Assembly (NCBI RefSeq): GCF_019312595.1
Contig: NZ_JAHWDQ010000003.1
Location: 372,001 to 436,000 of the forward strand
DNA length: 64,000 nt
Reading direction: 5' to 3'
Origin: Zhongshania aquimaris
GTDB lineage: Bacteria; Pseudomonadota; Gammaproteobacteria; Pseudomonadales; Spongiibacteraceae
Below, piece by piece: positions 25,009 through 34,353 of this stretch. Position 1 is the first letter of the stretch. Each line of letters opens with the position of its first letter. The notes beneath the pieces are model-generated. The model had not been told where the DNA came from, ran no database searches, and worked only from the letters and a program-made list of their open reading frames with translations. Both the position numbers and the translations under genes were made by a program.

Positions 25009-26889
25009 TCAGTTCACTCTGCCAGGTTGATACCTGAATTTCATATAACGCTGGGCACTACTCAATATTTGAAACGCTTCTTTAAGATTTTTACGTTCAA
25101 AATCGGACAAATACTCCGGCTCAATATTATTGTCTGGTTCCCGTTTTAGCTCGATATCAGAGACTTGATTCCGAATCCTGACCATCGCGATGAACTCAAG
25201 CGCGTCGCGTAAATCGAGCCCCCTGCCTGGCGGCAGAATCCCCGCCTCAATAATATCTTCCAGTCGTTCAAAGGTGTTACGGGCCTGTGAACCGACAGCG
25301 AGGGCATGTACACGCACAAGGTCGGCAATCGGGGCAGTCCCCCGCCGTTTCATATTAATGGAATTGCTCTGACGGCCATCTGTCTCCATGACAAAATCTT
25401 TGAAAAAACCCAGTGGCGGTGTTCTCAGCAAAGCATTACGAGACATGCATGCCAAAAACCGAGAGTTTTTAGTCGCCGTTTGCCGTATCAGCTGATTCAG
25501 CTCTTTTGCCCAGTTGATTTGTCCCCAAACGCCTTCCAAGTCAAAGAAAATACCGCTGTGCAATAAGGACTCCGCGCTGGGTTTCTGAATCCACTCAGTA
25601 AAGTATTGCCGCCAAACGGCCAGTGGTTGCCGCCAGTGAATATTGCTCGCCATGATATTTCCGGTGCAGTAGCTATAACCACAGCGCGCCAAACCGTCAC
25701 TGACAAAAGTCGCCAGTGCTTTGAAATAGTCATCGTGTAATTTGGGCTCAAAGCTATTATCGAGTATGAGCGCATTGTCTTGGTCGGTGACAATCAATTG
25801 CTCGCCTCGTGCCATTGATCCCAAGGCGAGAAAACAATACGGAACCGGTGGCGCCCCCAACTCGGCCTCGGCAAGCTCACACAAGCGTTGTTTAAAACTG
25901 CGACCTATCGCGGCCATCGCACTGCCAATCATTTTTGAATTGGCGTCCTGATAAACCATTCGCGTAAAGCTCCCCTCCACCTCCTGTTTAAGGGCGGCCA
26001 ACTCATCGACGTTTTGGGCATTTGAAATACTTCTAACTACAAACAAACTGTTTTGCGATTCGTAGCGGAGGATATCGAGGTGACTAATCAGACCAATATG
26101 CTGCTCCTTTTTTAGGACCGGCAGATGCTGCACGTTATGCTTGAGCATAAGCATCATGGCATCAAACACAAAGTGGTTGCTCTGCACATAAATCAAGTCG
26201 GTGCTCATGATGTCGGCAACCGCAATATCCGTACTCAAGCCCTTTGCAACCAGGCGGCTGCGGATATCTAAATCCGTCACAATACCGACCACGCTGCCGG
26301 ACGACACGTCCTGACCTTTTTCTGAATCAATGACCAGCAGTGACGATACGTTTTCTTCAGTCATACGAATTGCCGCACGTTGCACCGTTGTTGTACAGGA
26401 AACAGACACAGGCAAACTGGTAATTAAGGTCGCGACCTTAGCGGTTAACAAGCTGTCGCCATCTTCTCTCTTGGTGGTGAACTGACGTAAACGGGTTAGA
26501 TCTTCCACTTCGACATAATCGGCAAAATGCTCAAAATTATCGAATAAATAATTAAATGTTTCCTCGCCTATCAGGTAAACCAGCGTGTCTTCCAACGCGG
26601 TAACAGGAAAACGAATTGGGCGACTGAGCATCAAACTTTGCTCACCAAAAAAGTCGCCCTCACCGAGCCGGTTATAGAGCTTCCCGTCACGGCGAAACAC
26701 TTCTACCACACCACTGCGAATCACATACCAATGATGATTGTCTTGCCCTAGCGGCAAAATAGTCGACTGCGCGCGAAAATAAGCGATCTCGACATTGTTC
26801 GCAACATTAGTCAGCACCTCTTCTGACAAATCAGAGAAGGGCGAGTGACGCCTGAAAAAATCCAGAACTTCCGATTGCTCTGCCTGCAT
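25009..26889 (-). CDS. cNMP-binding/CBS/DUF294 nucleotidyltransferase-like protein
   Basis: Three regions can be read in this 626-residue protein: a cyclic-nucleotide-binding domain (about residues 10-120, GEGDFFGEQSLMLSRPIRFP), a CBS pair (about 150-290), and a DUF294 nucleotidyltransferase-like domain with FLALGSMARGEQLIVTDQDNALIL (about 350-375, Gly-Ser and Asp-x-Asp of the polymerase-beta superfamily), then DUF294_C. It resembles GlnD-like signal proteins and probably senses a nucleotide in the cytoplasm. The 3'-5' exonuclease gene is directly downstream and the BCCT transporter gene directly upstream on the same strand. Confidence 0.9.
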   Translation of the reverse strand: MQAEQSEVLDFFRRHSPFSDLSEEVLTNVANNVEIAYFRAQSTILPLGQDNHHWYVIRSGVVEVFRRDGKLYNRLGEGDFFGEQSLMLSRPIRFPVTALEDTLVYLIGEETFNYLFDNFEHFADYVEVEDLTRLRQFTTKREDGDSLLTAKVATLITSLPVSVSCTTTVQRAAIRMTEENVSSLLVIDSEKGQDVSSGSVVGIVTDLDIRSRLVAKGLSTDIAVADIMSTDLIYVQSNHFVFDAMMLMLKHNVQHLPVLKKEQHIGLISHLDILRYESQNSLFVVRSISNAQNVDELAALKQEVEGSFTRMVYQDANSKMIGSAMAAIGRSFKQRLCELAEAELGAPPVPYCFLALGSMARGEQLIVTDQDNALILDNSFEPKLHDDYFKALATFVSDGLARCGYSYCTGNIMASNIHWRQPLAVWRQYFTEWIQKPSAESLLHSGIFFDLEGVWGQINWAKELNQLIRQTATKNSRFLACMSRNALLRTPPLGFFKDFVMETDGRQSNSINMKRRGTAPIADLVRVHALAVGSQARNTFERLEDIIEAGILPPGRGLDLRDALEFIAMVRIRNQVSDIELKREPDNNIEPEYLSDFERKNLKEAFQILSSAQRYMKFRYQPGRVN

Positions 26890-26970
26890 TGTCCTGCTCC
26901 GTGATGTACTAAGCGACGCTGTCTTCCACCAACTCTATTAGCCAAAAACAAACGTCAAGCAGCTCGGCTT

Positions 26971-28596
26971 TTATCTAGGCTCAGACATTAGGCCTTTTAC
27001 CGTGGAAAACGCTGCCACCAACAGCACAAGGGTAAACGGGAAGCCTGTCGACACCGCCATGGCTTGCAACGCCACCAAACCACCGCCCACTATAAGTGAT
27101 ATTGCAACCAAACCTTCAAATAAGCACCAGAATACCCGCTGAGGGGTAGGAGCATCTACCTTGCCACCGGCTGAAATAACATCAATCACCAAGGACCCCG
27201 AATCAGACGAGGTAACAAAGAACACAATCACCAACACAATAGCGATAAAGGAGGTGATGCCAGACAAGGGTAGCGCATCAAGCATGCTGAATAATTGTAG
27301 TGGCAATTCCGCCTCGACAACTTGCTGATAGCCATCCACCACAACTTGCTTAATGGCTGTACCGCCAAATGCGGTCATCCAAAACACGCAGGCAAAAGAC
27401 GGAATCAACAGTACCGAAATAATAAACTCCCGCACTGTGCGACCGCGCGAGACGCGCGCAATGAACATCCCAACAAACGGACTCCAAGATATCCACCAAG
27501 CCCAATAAAACGCCGTCCAACCGGAGGCAAAATTACTGTCTTCGCGCCCTACTGGATTAGCTAGCGCAGGCAAATAGCTCAGATACGCAGCAAGATTTTC
27601 AAAAAAGCCAGTAACAATTAATAAGGTCGGCCCCACAATCACCACAAAAACCAATAGCAGCAGTGCCAGCACCATATTTATTTCAGATAATCTTTTAACA
27701 CCGGCATCCAAGCCCTTCACTACCGAAATCAGCGCCAGCGAGGTGATCCCGATAACCAGCAGAATCTCGGTGGTTCCACCTAGGGGAACTCCAAACAAGT
27801 AGTGCAGGCCCGCGGCGGCTTGCGACGCCCCCAAACCGAGGGATGTCGCCAAACCAAACAGCGTAGCCAGTACCGCTAAAATATCGATGATATGTCCGGG
27901 CCAGCCCCACACGCGCTCACCTAAAAGGGGATAAAACACCGAGCGTATCGTCAGCGGCAAACCTTTATTAAACGAGAATAACGCCAGCCCTAAGGCCATC
28001 AGCGCGTATATAGCCCAAGGGTGCATCCCCCAGTGATAAATAGTCGCTGCCATCCCTAAACGCCGCGAGGCCTCAGCATCACCCACCGCACCACCCAATG
28101 GTGCCCAGTCAGTGCGCACACCATTCTCCGAGACTGTTCCTGCGAAGGACGTAGAAAAATGTGTAAGCGGCTCAGACACACCATAAAACATTAAGCCAAT
28201 GCCCATACCTGCGGCAAACAACATCGAAAACCAGCCCAAATAGCTGTAGTCCGGCGTTGCCTCGGTACCGCCGAGACGTACTCTGCCCAAGGGAGAAATC
28301 ACAAGCCCAATACAAATCAGCACAAAAATATTCGCGGCACTAATGAAAAACCAGTCCAGATTTGTTGTTAACCAGCCACGAACCCCGCTAAACAAGGGCT
28401 CGGCTTGCGCCTGAAAAGTGAGCGTAAGTGCAACAAACGCAATAACCGCAAATGCGGAGATCGCAAATACCCTGTTGTGAATATCCAAGCCAAACGGCCC
28501 AACATTTATCAAGACATTATCTTGGCCTACTTGATAATCGGTATCTATTGGCGTGACCTGGCCGTCGGGGATCATAGGATCCTTTATGTCTGTCAT
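26971..28596 (-). CDS. BCCT-family transporter (betaine/choline/carnitine type)
   Basis: The 541-residue protein shows the LeuT-fold BCCT pattern: about twelve membrane helices, GMGIGLMFYGVSEPL in TM3, HWGMHPWAIYALMAL in TM4, and FYWAWWISWSPFVGMFIARVSRGRT with the aromatic box of TM8. The GMGIG form of the glycine motif resembles sodium-driven betaine carriers; choline carriers often have Asp at its end. The exact substrate cannot be decided. The N-terminal cytoplasmic tail is about 45 residues. AGGAGG precedes the ATG. The porin gene ends 50 bases upstream on the same strand, so outer- and inner-membrane uptake may be co-expressed. Confidence 0.9.
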   Translation of the reverse strand: MTDIKDPMIPDGQVTPIDTDYQVGQDNVLINVGPFGLDIHNRVFAISAFAVIAFVALTLTFQAQAEPLFSGVRGWLTTNLDWFFISAANIFVLICIGLVISPLGRVRLGGTEATPDYSYLGWFSMLFAAGMGIGLMFYGVSEPLTHFSTSFAGTVSENGVRTDWAPLGGAVGDAEASRRLGMAATIYHWGMHPWAIYALMALGLALFSFNKGLPLTIRSVFYPLLGERVWGWPGHIIDILAVLATLFGLATSLGLGASQAAAGLHYLFGVPLGGTTEILLVIGITSLALISVVKGLDAGVKRLSEINMVLALLLLVFVVIVGPTLLIVTGFFENLAAYLSYLPALANPVGREDSNFASGWTAFYWAWWISWSPFVGMFIARVSRGRTVREFIISVLLIPSFACVFWMTAFGGTAIKQVVVDGYQQVVEAELPLQLFSMLDALPLSGITSFIAIVLVIVFFVTSSDSGSLVIDVISAGGKVDAPTPQRVFWCLFEGLVAISLIVGGGLVALQAMAVSTGFPFTLVLLVAAFSTVKGLMSEPR

Positions 28597-28646
28597 TAGA
28601 CCTCCTTGGTGAGTGTATTTTTTACAGCGCGGCGCGCTGAGCTGGC

Positions 28647-29951
28647 TTAAAAGTAATAGCCAATATTGATATTAAATCGATGTTCAAAATCGCTGCTATC
28701 ACCTGCTGCACTGCCACCTACAAAAGGCTGGTTCTTTGCGTACACCCAGTCAAAATAGGTGAACAAACCACCAGCGGCGACCGACACACCGGTGATATTC
28801 ATCACGGTATTCGCCGTGTTGTCAGATTTATCGTAAACAACACCGTAGTTGTTATAGAACTGAAGGGCTGTCACCGCCCCAAAGTTCACCGCGAGATCGT
28901 AGGCGAGATTAAAGGTGCTTGACGTCGCCTCGGCGGCGATAGAGTCATAAAATGAATAGGCCCCAACCGCAATCCGATCGACCTGATCAATATCATAGTG
29001 GTAATTGCTGTGCTGGAACTGTGCATGCCAGTTTTCATATCGGCTACTCGCATGCAGTGCCCACGCTTGGTAATCACCCGCTCTGCTGTTACCGTCGTGC
29101 AAACCGCCACTCAGGGCAGATACCCCGACTTCGGTATCAAAACCGCCCTGACTGAAATGATAGGCAAAACGACCACTAAAGGTGTTGTATTCACCTAAAG
29201 GCTGAGTCGGGTCATCGTAAATCCCCTCGCCTGCCGCCCGAGCGCCAACAATATCGTAGGAATAGCGGTCGGAGCGATTGTCTACGTAACCGTCCACCCC
29301 GCCCAGCTCATCATTTTTAAAGAAGGCTAAATCCAGTTGCCAGTTATCAGCAACACTGCGTTTAAACACGACACCCAGGTCAAAATCGTCTTCCAAACCT
29401 AGGTAGTAATTGGCGCTGAAAAAGTAATTATGCGAATTGTAAGGGCTATTTCCAAACGGCACCTTTGCAACCCCGGCCTGCACTTGCCAGTTTTTGCTAA
29501 ATTGATATCCTACATAGGCGTATTTAATCGCGGTCATGTAGTCGAAGAAACGAATTTCACCATTTAAAGAAACATCGCCGACGACACCGGTGAAATTCAC
29601 TCTAAAGATGTCGAAGTCAAAATCCCCACTCCGATCTTTATTGCCCTCATTGTAAGACGTATAACTGAAATTAGTACGAACCGCCCCGCCTACGGTAATG
29701 CCATCTTCAGACTTAGCCTGCACCGGCTCGTCGACATATCCTGCCTCCTCGCCTATGGCTTCCGAGTTTGATGCCACATCCGCCGTTGCCGCGTCTACTT
29801 GCTGTTGCAACTCGGTTAGTTTGCTTTGAAGTTCAGAAATTTGCTGCTGGAGTTTAGCGAGTTCAGATGCCGACATATCAACGGTTTGCGCATATATCGG
29901 GTTAGAAATTACCGTGGCGGCGACCAACGATGCGAGCAAATTTTTATTCAT
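28647..29951 (-). CDS. Outer-membrane porin with N-terminal coiled coil
   Basis: The 434-residue protein has a signal peptide (LLASLVAATVISNPIYA), a short coiled coil (about residues 30-60, LAKLQQQISELQSKLTELQQ), a Glu/Ala-rich linker, and then alternating beta strands with aromatic girdles ending in RFNINIGYYF, the C-terminal Phe signature of porins. It resembles OprO/OprP- or carbohydrate-type trimeric porins. Substrate unknown; its position upstream of the BCCT gene suggests permeation of the same solute. Confidence 0.85.
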   Translation of the reverse strand: MNKNLLASLVAATVISNPIYAQTVDMSASELAKLQQQISELQSKLTELQQQVDAATADVASNSEAIGEEAGYVDEPVQAKSEDGITVGGAVRTNFSYTSYNEGNKDRSGDFDFDIFRVNFTGVVGDVSLNGEIRFFDYMTAIKYAYVGYQFSKNWQVQAGVAKVPFGNSPYNSHNYFFSANYYLGLEDDFDLGVVFKRSVADNWQLDLAFFKNDELGGVDGYVDNRSDRYSYDIVGARAAGEGIYDDPTQPLGEYNTFSGRFAYHFSQGGFDTEVGVSALSGGLHDGNSRAGDYQAWALHASSRYENWHAQFQHSNYHYDIDQVDRIAVGAYSFYDSIAAEATSSTFNLAYDLAVNFGAVTALQFYNNYGVVYDKSDNTANTVMNITGVSVAAGGLFTYFDWVYAKNQPFVGGSAAGDSSDFEHRFNINIGYYF

Positions 29952-30487
29952 TATTATTTCCCGTTATGCCAATTTGGACAAAATCGCCCCTACCGCAATT
30001 GATACTACGCATGACAAAAGTGAAGCATCTATAGACGCATAGATCAACCTTAAGAGCTAAATGAAACAAATTAGCTAGCGGCAATGGCGACAAAAAATGT
30101 CTATTTCTCGACAAAATCATCGAATCTCGCCAGTATTTGGGCAGGGAATAAAACGACACATAGTTTACGTTATTACAGAAAACAACTTAGAAAAAGATGA
30201 TATTCATCGATTATTGACTAGCCAAAATTAACTTTTTATCTGCACATTTAATTTAAAAATGTGCTAACAAGCAGACATTTAAATCATTTTTTAAAAATTA
30301 TTCTAATAAAAATTCAGTTTTTAAAACTCTCGCTATCGGGCGAATAGCGAGAGTCAGAAACAATCAGTCATCGTCACCGCTCATCATTCGCGAATAATTT
30401 CTCTGCCTACCCCCCTTTCTACCCACTGAGCAAACTGTAGTAAACTCAGCAACAAACGCCCACATACCCAACACCAAGGACCCCAAA
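29952..30487. other. Intergenic region between porin and aminotransferase genes
   Basis: This 536-base, AT-rich divergent gap should hold the promoters of both neighbours. I see no convincing open reading frame or RNA gene. The most notable element is the hairpin at 30326-30354, listed separately. A 67-codon minus-strand frame overlapping the aminotransferase start was judged a shadow. Confidence 0.6.
30326..30354 (-). terminator. 11-bp perfect hairpin, orphan terminator-like
   Basis: ACTCTCGCTAT and its complement enclose CGGGCGA. Read on the minus strand, the stem is followed by TTTT-AAAAA, giving a weak terminator appearance. No minus-strand gene lies just upstream, so what it would terminate is unclear. 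Confidence 0.45.
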
Positions 30488-31624
30488 TTGAAAAGTAAGC
30501 TTCCCCATGTTGGCACCACCATATTTTCCCTTATGTCGGCCATGGCCAATGAGTGCAAGGCCATCAATCTGTCGCAGGGCTTTCCCGACTTTACCCCCAG
30601 TGAATACCTGCTAGACCAGCTTAGCTTTCACGCCCACAGCGGCAAAAACCAATATGCGCCCATGAACGGCATACCCGAGTTGCGGCAGGCCATCGCCACC
30701 CTCACCCAGGAATGCTACGGCAGAGCGATACACCCAGACACCGAAATCACCCTCGCCTCTGGCGCCACCGAGGCCCTATTCGTCGCCATTCAAGCAGTCG
30801 TGAACCCCGGCGACGAAGTGATTCTGCTCGACCCTGCCTACGATAGTTACGCACCGGCGGTAACCCTGGCAGGCGGCCACTGCAAGCACATCGCGCTGCT
30901 GCCACCGAACTACCAAGCCGACTGGCAGCAAATAGAAGCCGCCGTGTCACCCAAGACTCGGCTGATCATCGTCAACAGCCCCCACAACCCCACCGCCACG
31001 GTATTCAGCGACGGTGATTGGCAGGCACTCGCGAGTTTGGCTGCAAAACACGATCTGTACGTGATCAGTGACGAAGTCTATGAGCACATCGTCTTCGACC
31101 AAAACCGCAACAGCGCTCACTGCTACCCAGCCCTGCGCGACCGCACTTTTGTAATTTCATCCTTTGGCAAAACCTTTCACGCCACCGGCTGGAAGCTAGG
31201 CTACTGCATTGCCCCTCCAATGCTTAGTACCGAGTTTCGTAAAATTCACCAGTTCGTGACCTTCACCAGTTTCACACCGGCGCAATACGCGGTGGCGGAT
31301 ATGCTTAACGAACACAGCGACCAGGTTCACGGCCTAGGGGATTTTTATCGCGACAAGCGCGACTGCTTTGTGAATGCAATGCAGCGGTCACGCTTTACTA
31401 TGCTGCCCAGCGCAGGCACTTATTTTGCGCTAGCCGAATACAGTGCGATCAGCGATAAAAACGACGTCGACTTTTGCGAAGAGCTAACCCGCAAACACGG
31501 CGTTGCCGCTATCCCGCTGTCGGTATTTTATAAAACGCCACCAAATAGCCGCATCATCCGCTTCTGTTTTGCCAAGCGCGAACAAACGCTGTTAGATGCC
31601 GCCGCTAAACTCTGCGTCCTGTAA
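30488..31624 (+). CDS. PLP-dependent aminotransferase (YbdL/methionine or glutamine transaminase-like)
   Basis: The 378-residue fold-type I aminotransferase begins INLSQGFPDF, has NSPHNPTATVFS (substrate carboxylate region), ISDEVYEHIVFD (PLP ring Asp) and the Schiff-base Lys in SSFGKTFHATGWKLGY (about residue 229). It resembles E. coli YbdL, which prefers methionine and aromatic residues, and glutamine transaminase K. Starts at a TTG with AAGGA seven bases upstream. The downstream gene is an omega-amidase, the partner that drives glutamine-type transamination to completion. Confidence 0.9.
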   Translation: MKSKLPHVGTTIFSLMSAMANECKAINLSQGFPDFTPSEYLLDQLSFHAHSGKNQYAPMNGIPELRQAIATLTQECYGRAIHPDTEITLASGATEALFVAIQAVVNPGDEVILLDPAYDSYAPAVTLAGGHCKHIALLPPNYQADWQQIEAAVSPKTRLIIVNSPHNPTATVFSDGDWQALASLAAKHDLYVISDEVYEHIVFDQNRNSAHCYPALRDRTFVISSFGKTFHATGWKLGYCIAPPMLSTEFRKIHQFVTFTSFTPAQYAVADMLNEHSDQVHGLGDFYRDKRDCFVNAMQRSRFTMLPSAGTYFALAEYSAISDKNDVDFCEELTRKHGVAAIPLSVFYKTPPNSRIIRFCFAKREQTLLDAAAKLCVL

Positions 31625-31652
31625 TTACACCTTTTTAAGAAGTCCCACTACG

Positions 31653-32414
31653 ATGAAAATAGCCGCGCTACAATCCACACTCTTTTGGCAAGACCGAGAC
31701 GCCAACCTCGCCTACTTCAGTGACCTGATAAAAAATATTGGCGCTGCTGACGTCGTGGTCTTACCCGAAATGTTTACCACCGGCTTTTCTATGGCACCGG
31801 AACACATTGCCGAACCCGCCGATGGCCCGACGTTGCACTGGCTGCGCGACATGGCTCAGCAACACCACATAGCCATTTGCGGCTCCGTCGCCGTTCAAGA
31901 AAATAACAAGTACTTCAACCGCTTTTACTGGGTAAGCCCAGAAGGCGAAAGCCACTACGACAAACACCATCTATTCCGCATGGCCGGAGAACACAAACAC
32001 TACGCGGCGGGCATGGAGCGCAAAATTGTCGAATACCAAGGTGTTAGAATCTGCCTGCAAGTCTGCTACGACCTGCGCTTTCCCGTGTACTGCCGCAACC
32101 GCAACGACTACGACTTACTGATCTTTGTCGCCAACTGGCCAGAGGCCCGCCGCCACGCCTGGTCGTCACTCCTCACCGCAAGAGCGATTGAAAACCAAAG
32201 CTACGTTATTGGGGTAAACCGCGTAGGCGAAGACGGCAATGGTATACACTACAGCGGCGACAGCGTCATCTTAGATTATTTAGGCCAGCCAGTGGCACAC
32301 GCCGCCGCCAACACGCCCGCCATACTCAGCGCAGAAATATCACTGGCTGATTTGCAGGCCTTTAGGGAAACGTTTCCGGCGCATTTGGATGCAGATGGGT
32401 TTGAATTGAAGTGA
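31653..32414 (+). CDS. Omega-amidase / nitrilase-superfamily amidohydrolase (YafV-like)
   Basis: The protein (253 residues from the ATG at 31653) has the nitrilase-superfamily triad: Glu in VVLPEMFTTGFS (about residue 43), Lys in YDKHHLFRMAGEH (about 113) and Cys in LQVCYDLRFPVYCRN (about 148). It follows the E. coli YafV pattern closely. It should hydrolyse alpha-ketoglutaramate or alpha-ketosuccinamate to the keto acid plus ammonia, removing the transamination by-product made by the preceding aminotransferase. An upstream frame from 31596 overlaps that gene and was not used. Cytoplasmic. Confidence 0.92.
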   Translation: MKIAALQSTLFWQDRDANLAYFSDLIKNIGAADVVVLPEMFTTGFSMAPEHIAEPADGPTLHWLRDMAQQHHIAICGSVAVQENNKYFNRFYWVSPEGESHYDKHHLFRMAGEHKHYAAGMERKIVEYQGVRICLQVCYDLRFPVYCRNRNDYDLLIFVANWPEARRHAWSSLLTARAIENQSYVIGVNRVGEDGNGIHYSGDSVILDYLGQPVAHAAANTPAILSAEISLADLQAFRETFPAHLDADGFELK

Positions 32415-32466
32415 GGGAATTGACCAGAAATATACTTGGCCAAGCTTTTTGCTAGAAGTACAAAAA

Positions 32467-32658
32467 TCAATCTCCGTGCTTTAAAACAAGCGGGCCATAT
32501 TTAAATGTAGCAATAGTCGCCAACAGGCAATTAATTACAGCAAATACAGAAACCTATATAACCCGCACGAAGCCCAACGACTGGAAGTCCCACCAAGATG
32601 TGAGTGAAGCGGCATAAACATCTGTGGCATTTCCATCTTCGTTACTTAACATATTCAT
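32467..32658 (-). pseudogene. Possible small membrane-protein frame interrupted by one TAG
   Basis: On the minus strand an ATG at 32658 opens 34 codons (MNMLSNEDGNATDV and on), meets a TAG at 32556-32554, and continues in the same frame for 27 hydrophobic codons (VSVFAVINCLLATIATFKYG) to a TGA at 32467. The second half looks like a membrane helix. It could be a broken small gene downstream of the PepSY operon, or chance. No strong ribosome binding site and a terminator lies before it. Confidence 0.22.
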
Positions 32659-32724
32659 TGAGCCATACTTCGATGATTTTAATTCTGTCCAAATCTAGAA
32701 GGGTCGTTACAGTTCCGCCAGATT

Positions 32725-32767
32725 AAAAAATTACCTGTCTAGGCGGGGTCAATACCCCCCCACCTAG
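32725..32767 (-). terminator. Rho-independent terminator of the TBDR-PepSY operon
   Basis: On the minus strand, directly after the PepSY stop, CTAGGTGGGG pairs with CCCCGCCTAG (one wobble) around a nine-base loop, and TTTTTT follows after eight bases. It should end the riboswitch-controlled transcript. The remaining 300 bases up to the omega-amidase gene hold only the doubtful frame listed above. Confidence 0.72.
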
Positions 32768-32769
32768 GC

Positions 32770-34353
32770 TCAAACGCTTTGCCTAAGCCGACGCCAGCCC
32801 ACCACAACTCCCAGTAAGGACAGGCTGAAACCGCCCAAGGAGAAGCAGATTACTGCAATATCCCAAAGTGGTCGACGCTCCCACAACCAAAGAATATCCC
32901 AGGAGTGCAAGCCGTTATACAACCAACGGTATACACGGTTTACCGACGTACTTTTCTCGAGCAACTCGCCGCTTGTACTATCAATGTGAAACCACGTGTT
33001 GTCGTCGTCGCCAAAGATCACGCGCAATATTGGCAGTGGTTTTCCGCCGCGCTCTGGGTGACGACTGAAGTAGTAATTATCGTAGTTCTTCATAAGATCA
33101 ATATTGATAATGTCTTCTTCAGGCAGGAGTTTGCGTGCAAGTCTCTTTAGCACATCGACATCCGCTATAAACTCTTCCCCGGTCAACGCGTCTAGTTGTT
33201 GCTGTCGGCCATTTCTGTTCACAATGCGGTATAAGGCGCGACCATTGAAATGAACAAGCTCCGCCGAAATCGCTGTTTTTGGGAAACGTGGCGAGAGTAA
33301 AGGAAAGGCATCAACTAATACCGGTTGTTCAGTGCCCGTGAACAATTGTCGCTGCTCGGAGTTTGGTGACCGCGAAGGGTTATATTTTCCTGGATTTATC
33401 GACAGTAAACCGCTGAACACCCACGTCAGTGTGACTACGCCAAACAAGACGCCAGTAATATAGTGCCAGCGCATTATCCCTTTATATGGAATCGCAGGTT
33501 TACCGGGTTTAGGTTTGCGCTTCCAACGCAACCATCCTATCCACAAGCCAGTAATCGATAACAGCACACCTAGAGAAGCTACTATATCCACTACCCAGGC
33601 CCACGCGTTTGGAAATTTGCGTAATACGGTGGGATATAACCAATGCGTTACTGCGGCAAAATAATTCAATACACGTTCGTTTTTACTGCTGTCTCTAACA
33701 ACTTCAGCGGTGGTAGAAGAAACATACAATTCCGTACGTTTATCGTCCTCAAGGGCAAAATGCAGCAATGGTCGATGGGCATTCAAACTCGATGACAAGG
33801 TCCATTGATCAGTTTGCACCATCCCCAAAAAATGTACTTGAGGAGAAATGCTATTGCCATGCAATCGCGAATAGAAATTTTGTGATACTCGTTCGCCTAA
33901 CGTGCTATTGGCAATTTCGAGAATCTCGCCATTGTCGGCAAAGACACCGCGTGACCGTGCAGTGCCAAGCGCTTTTACATAGTACACTGGGCGCCCCAGT
34001 AACATCGCTAATCGTACACGCTCAGCAATAATCGGCACCGCTGGGCTGGCGCTAGGTGAACACAGGATTTCCCGCAGAGTCGCGTTACACTCATAATCTG
34101 CAGCGCTAAGCTTTGCTACGGCCTCAGCAGCATTAATACCGGCGGTAGAAAAATTGAGAGCTTGAGCGCCAGACAAGCGCTCTTGCTTGTCTAGCTGCGG
34201 ATATTCTACGTACATCATGAATATACCGCTGACAAACCAGGCTGCAAAAAATAAACATAAAACAATACCCAGCCAGCGGTGCAGCAGAAATATTTGGCGC
34301 TTCCACCACTTCCACTGCAACGGTCCCATCCGGCGTGTGCGCTTAACACTCAT
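32770..34353 (-). CDS. PepSY-associated membrane protein (FoxB-like)
   Basis: This 527-residue inner-membrane protein starts with WKWWKRQIFLLHRWLGIVLCLFFAAWFVSGIFMMYVEYP, typical of PepSY_TM proteins with a His in the first helix. Further helices are near residues 235-255, 290-320 and 495-520, and a large periplasmic region carries PepSY-like repeats. Family members such as FoxB act with siderophore receptors and are thought to reduce or release the metal in the periplasm. It overlaps the TBDR gene by four bases (ATGA) and so shares its cobalamin-riboswitch control, which is unusual for an iron-type function. Confidence 0.88.
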   Translation of the reverse strand: MSVKRTRRMGPLQWKWWKRQIFLLHRWLGIVLCLFFAAWFVSGIFMMYVEYPQLDKQERLSGAQALNFSTAGINAAEAVAKLSAADYECNATLREILCSPSASPAVPIIAERVRLAMLLGRPVYYVKALGTARSRGVFADNGEILEIANSTLGERVSQNFYSRLHGNSISPQVHFLGMVQTDQWTLSSSLNAHRPLLHFALEDDKRTELYVSSTTAEVVRDSSKNERVLNYFAAVTHWLYPTVLRKFPNAWAWVVDIVASLGVLLSITGLWIGWLRWKRKPKPGKPAIPYKGIMRWHYITGVLFGVVTLTWVFSGLLSINPGKYNPSRSPNSEQRQLFTGTEQPVLVDAFPLLSPRFPKTAISAELVHFNGRALYRIVNRNGRQQQLDALTGEEFIADVDVLKRLARKLLPEEDIINIDLMKNYDNYYFSRHPERGGKPLPILRVIFGDDDNTWFHIDSTSGELLEKSTSVNRVYRWLYNGLHSWDILWLWERRPLWDIAVICFSLGGFSLSLLGVVVGWRRLRQSV

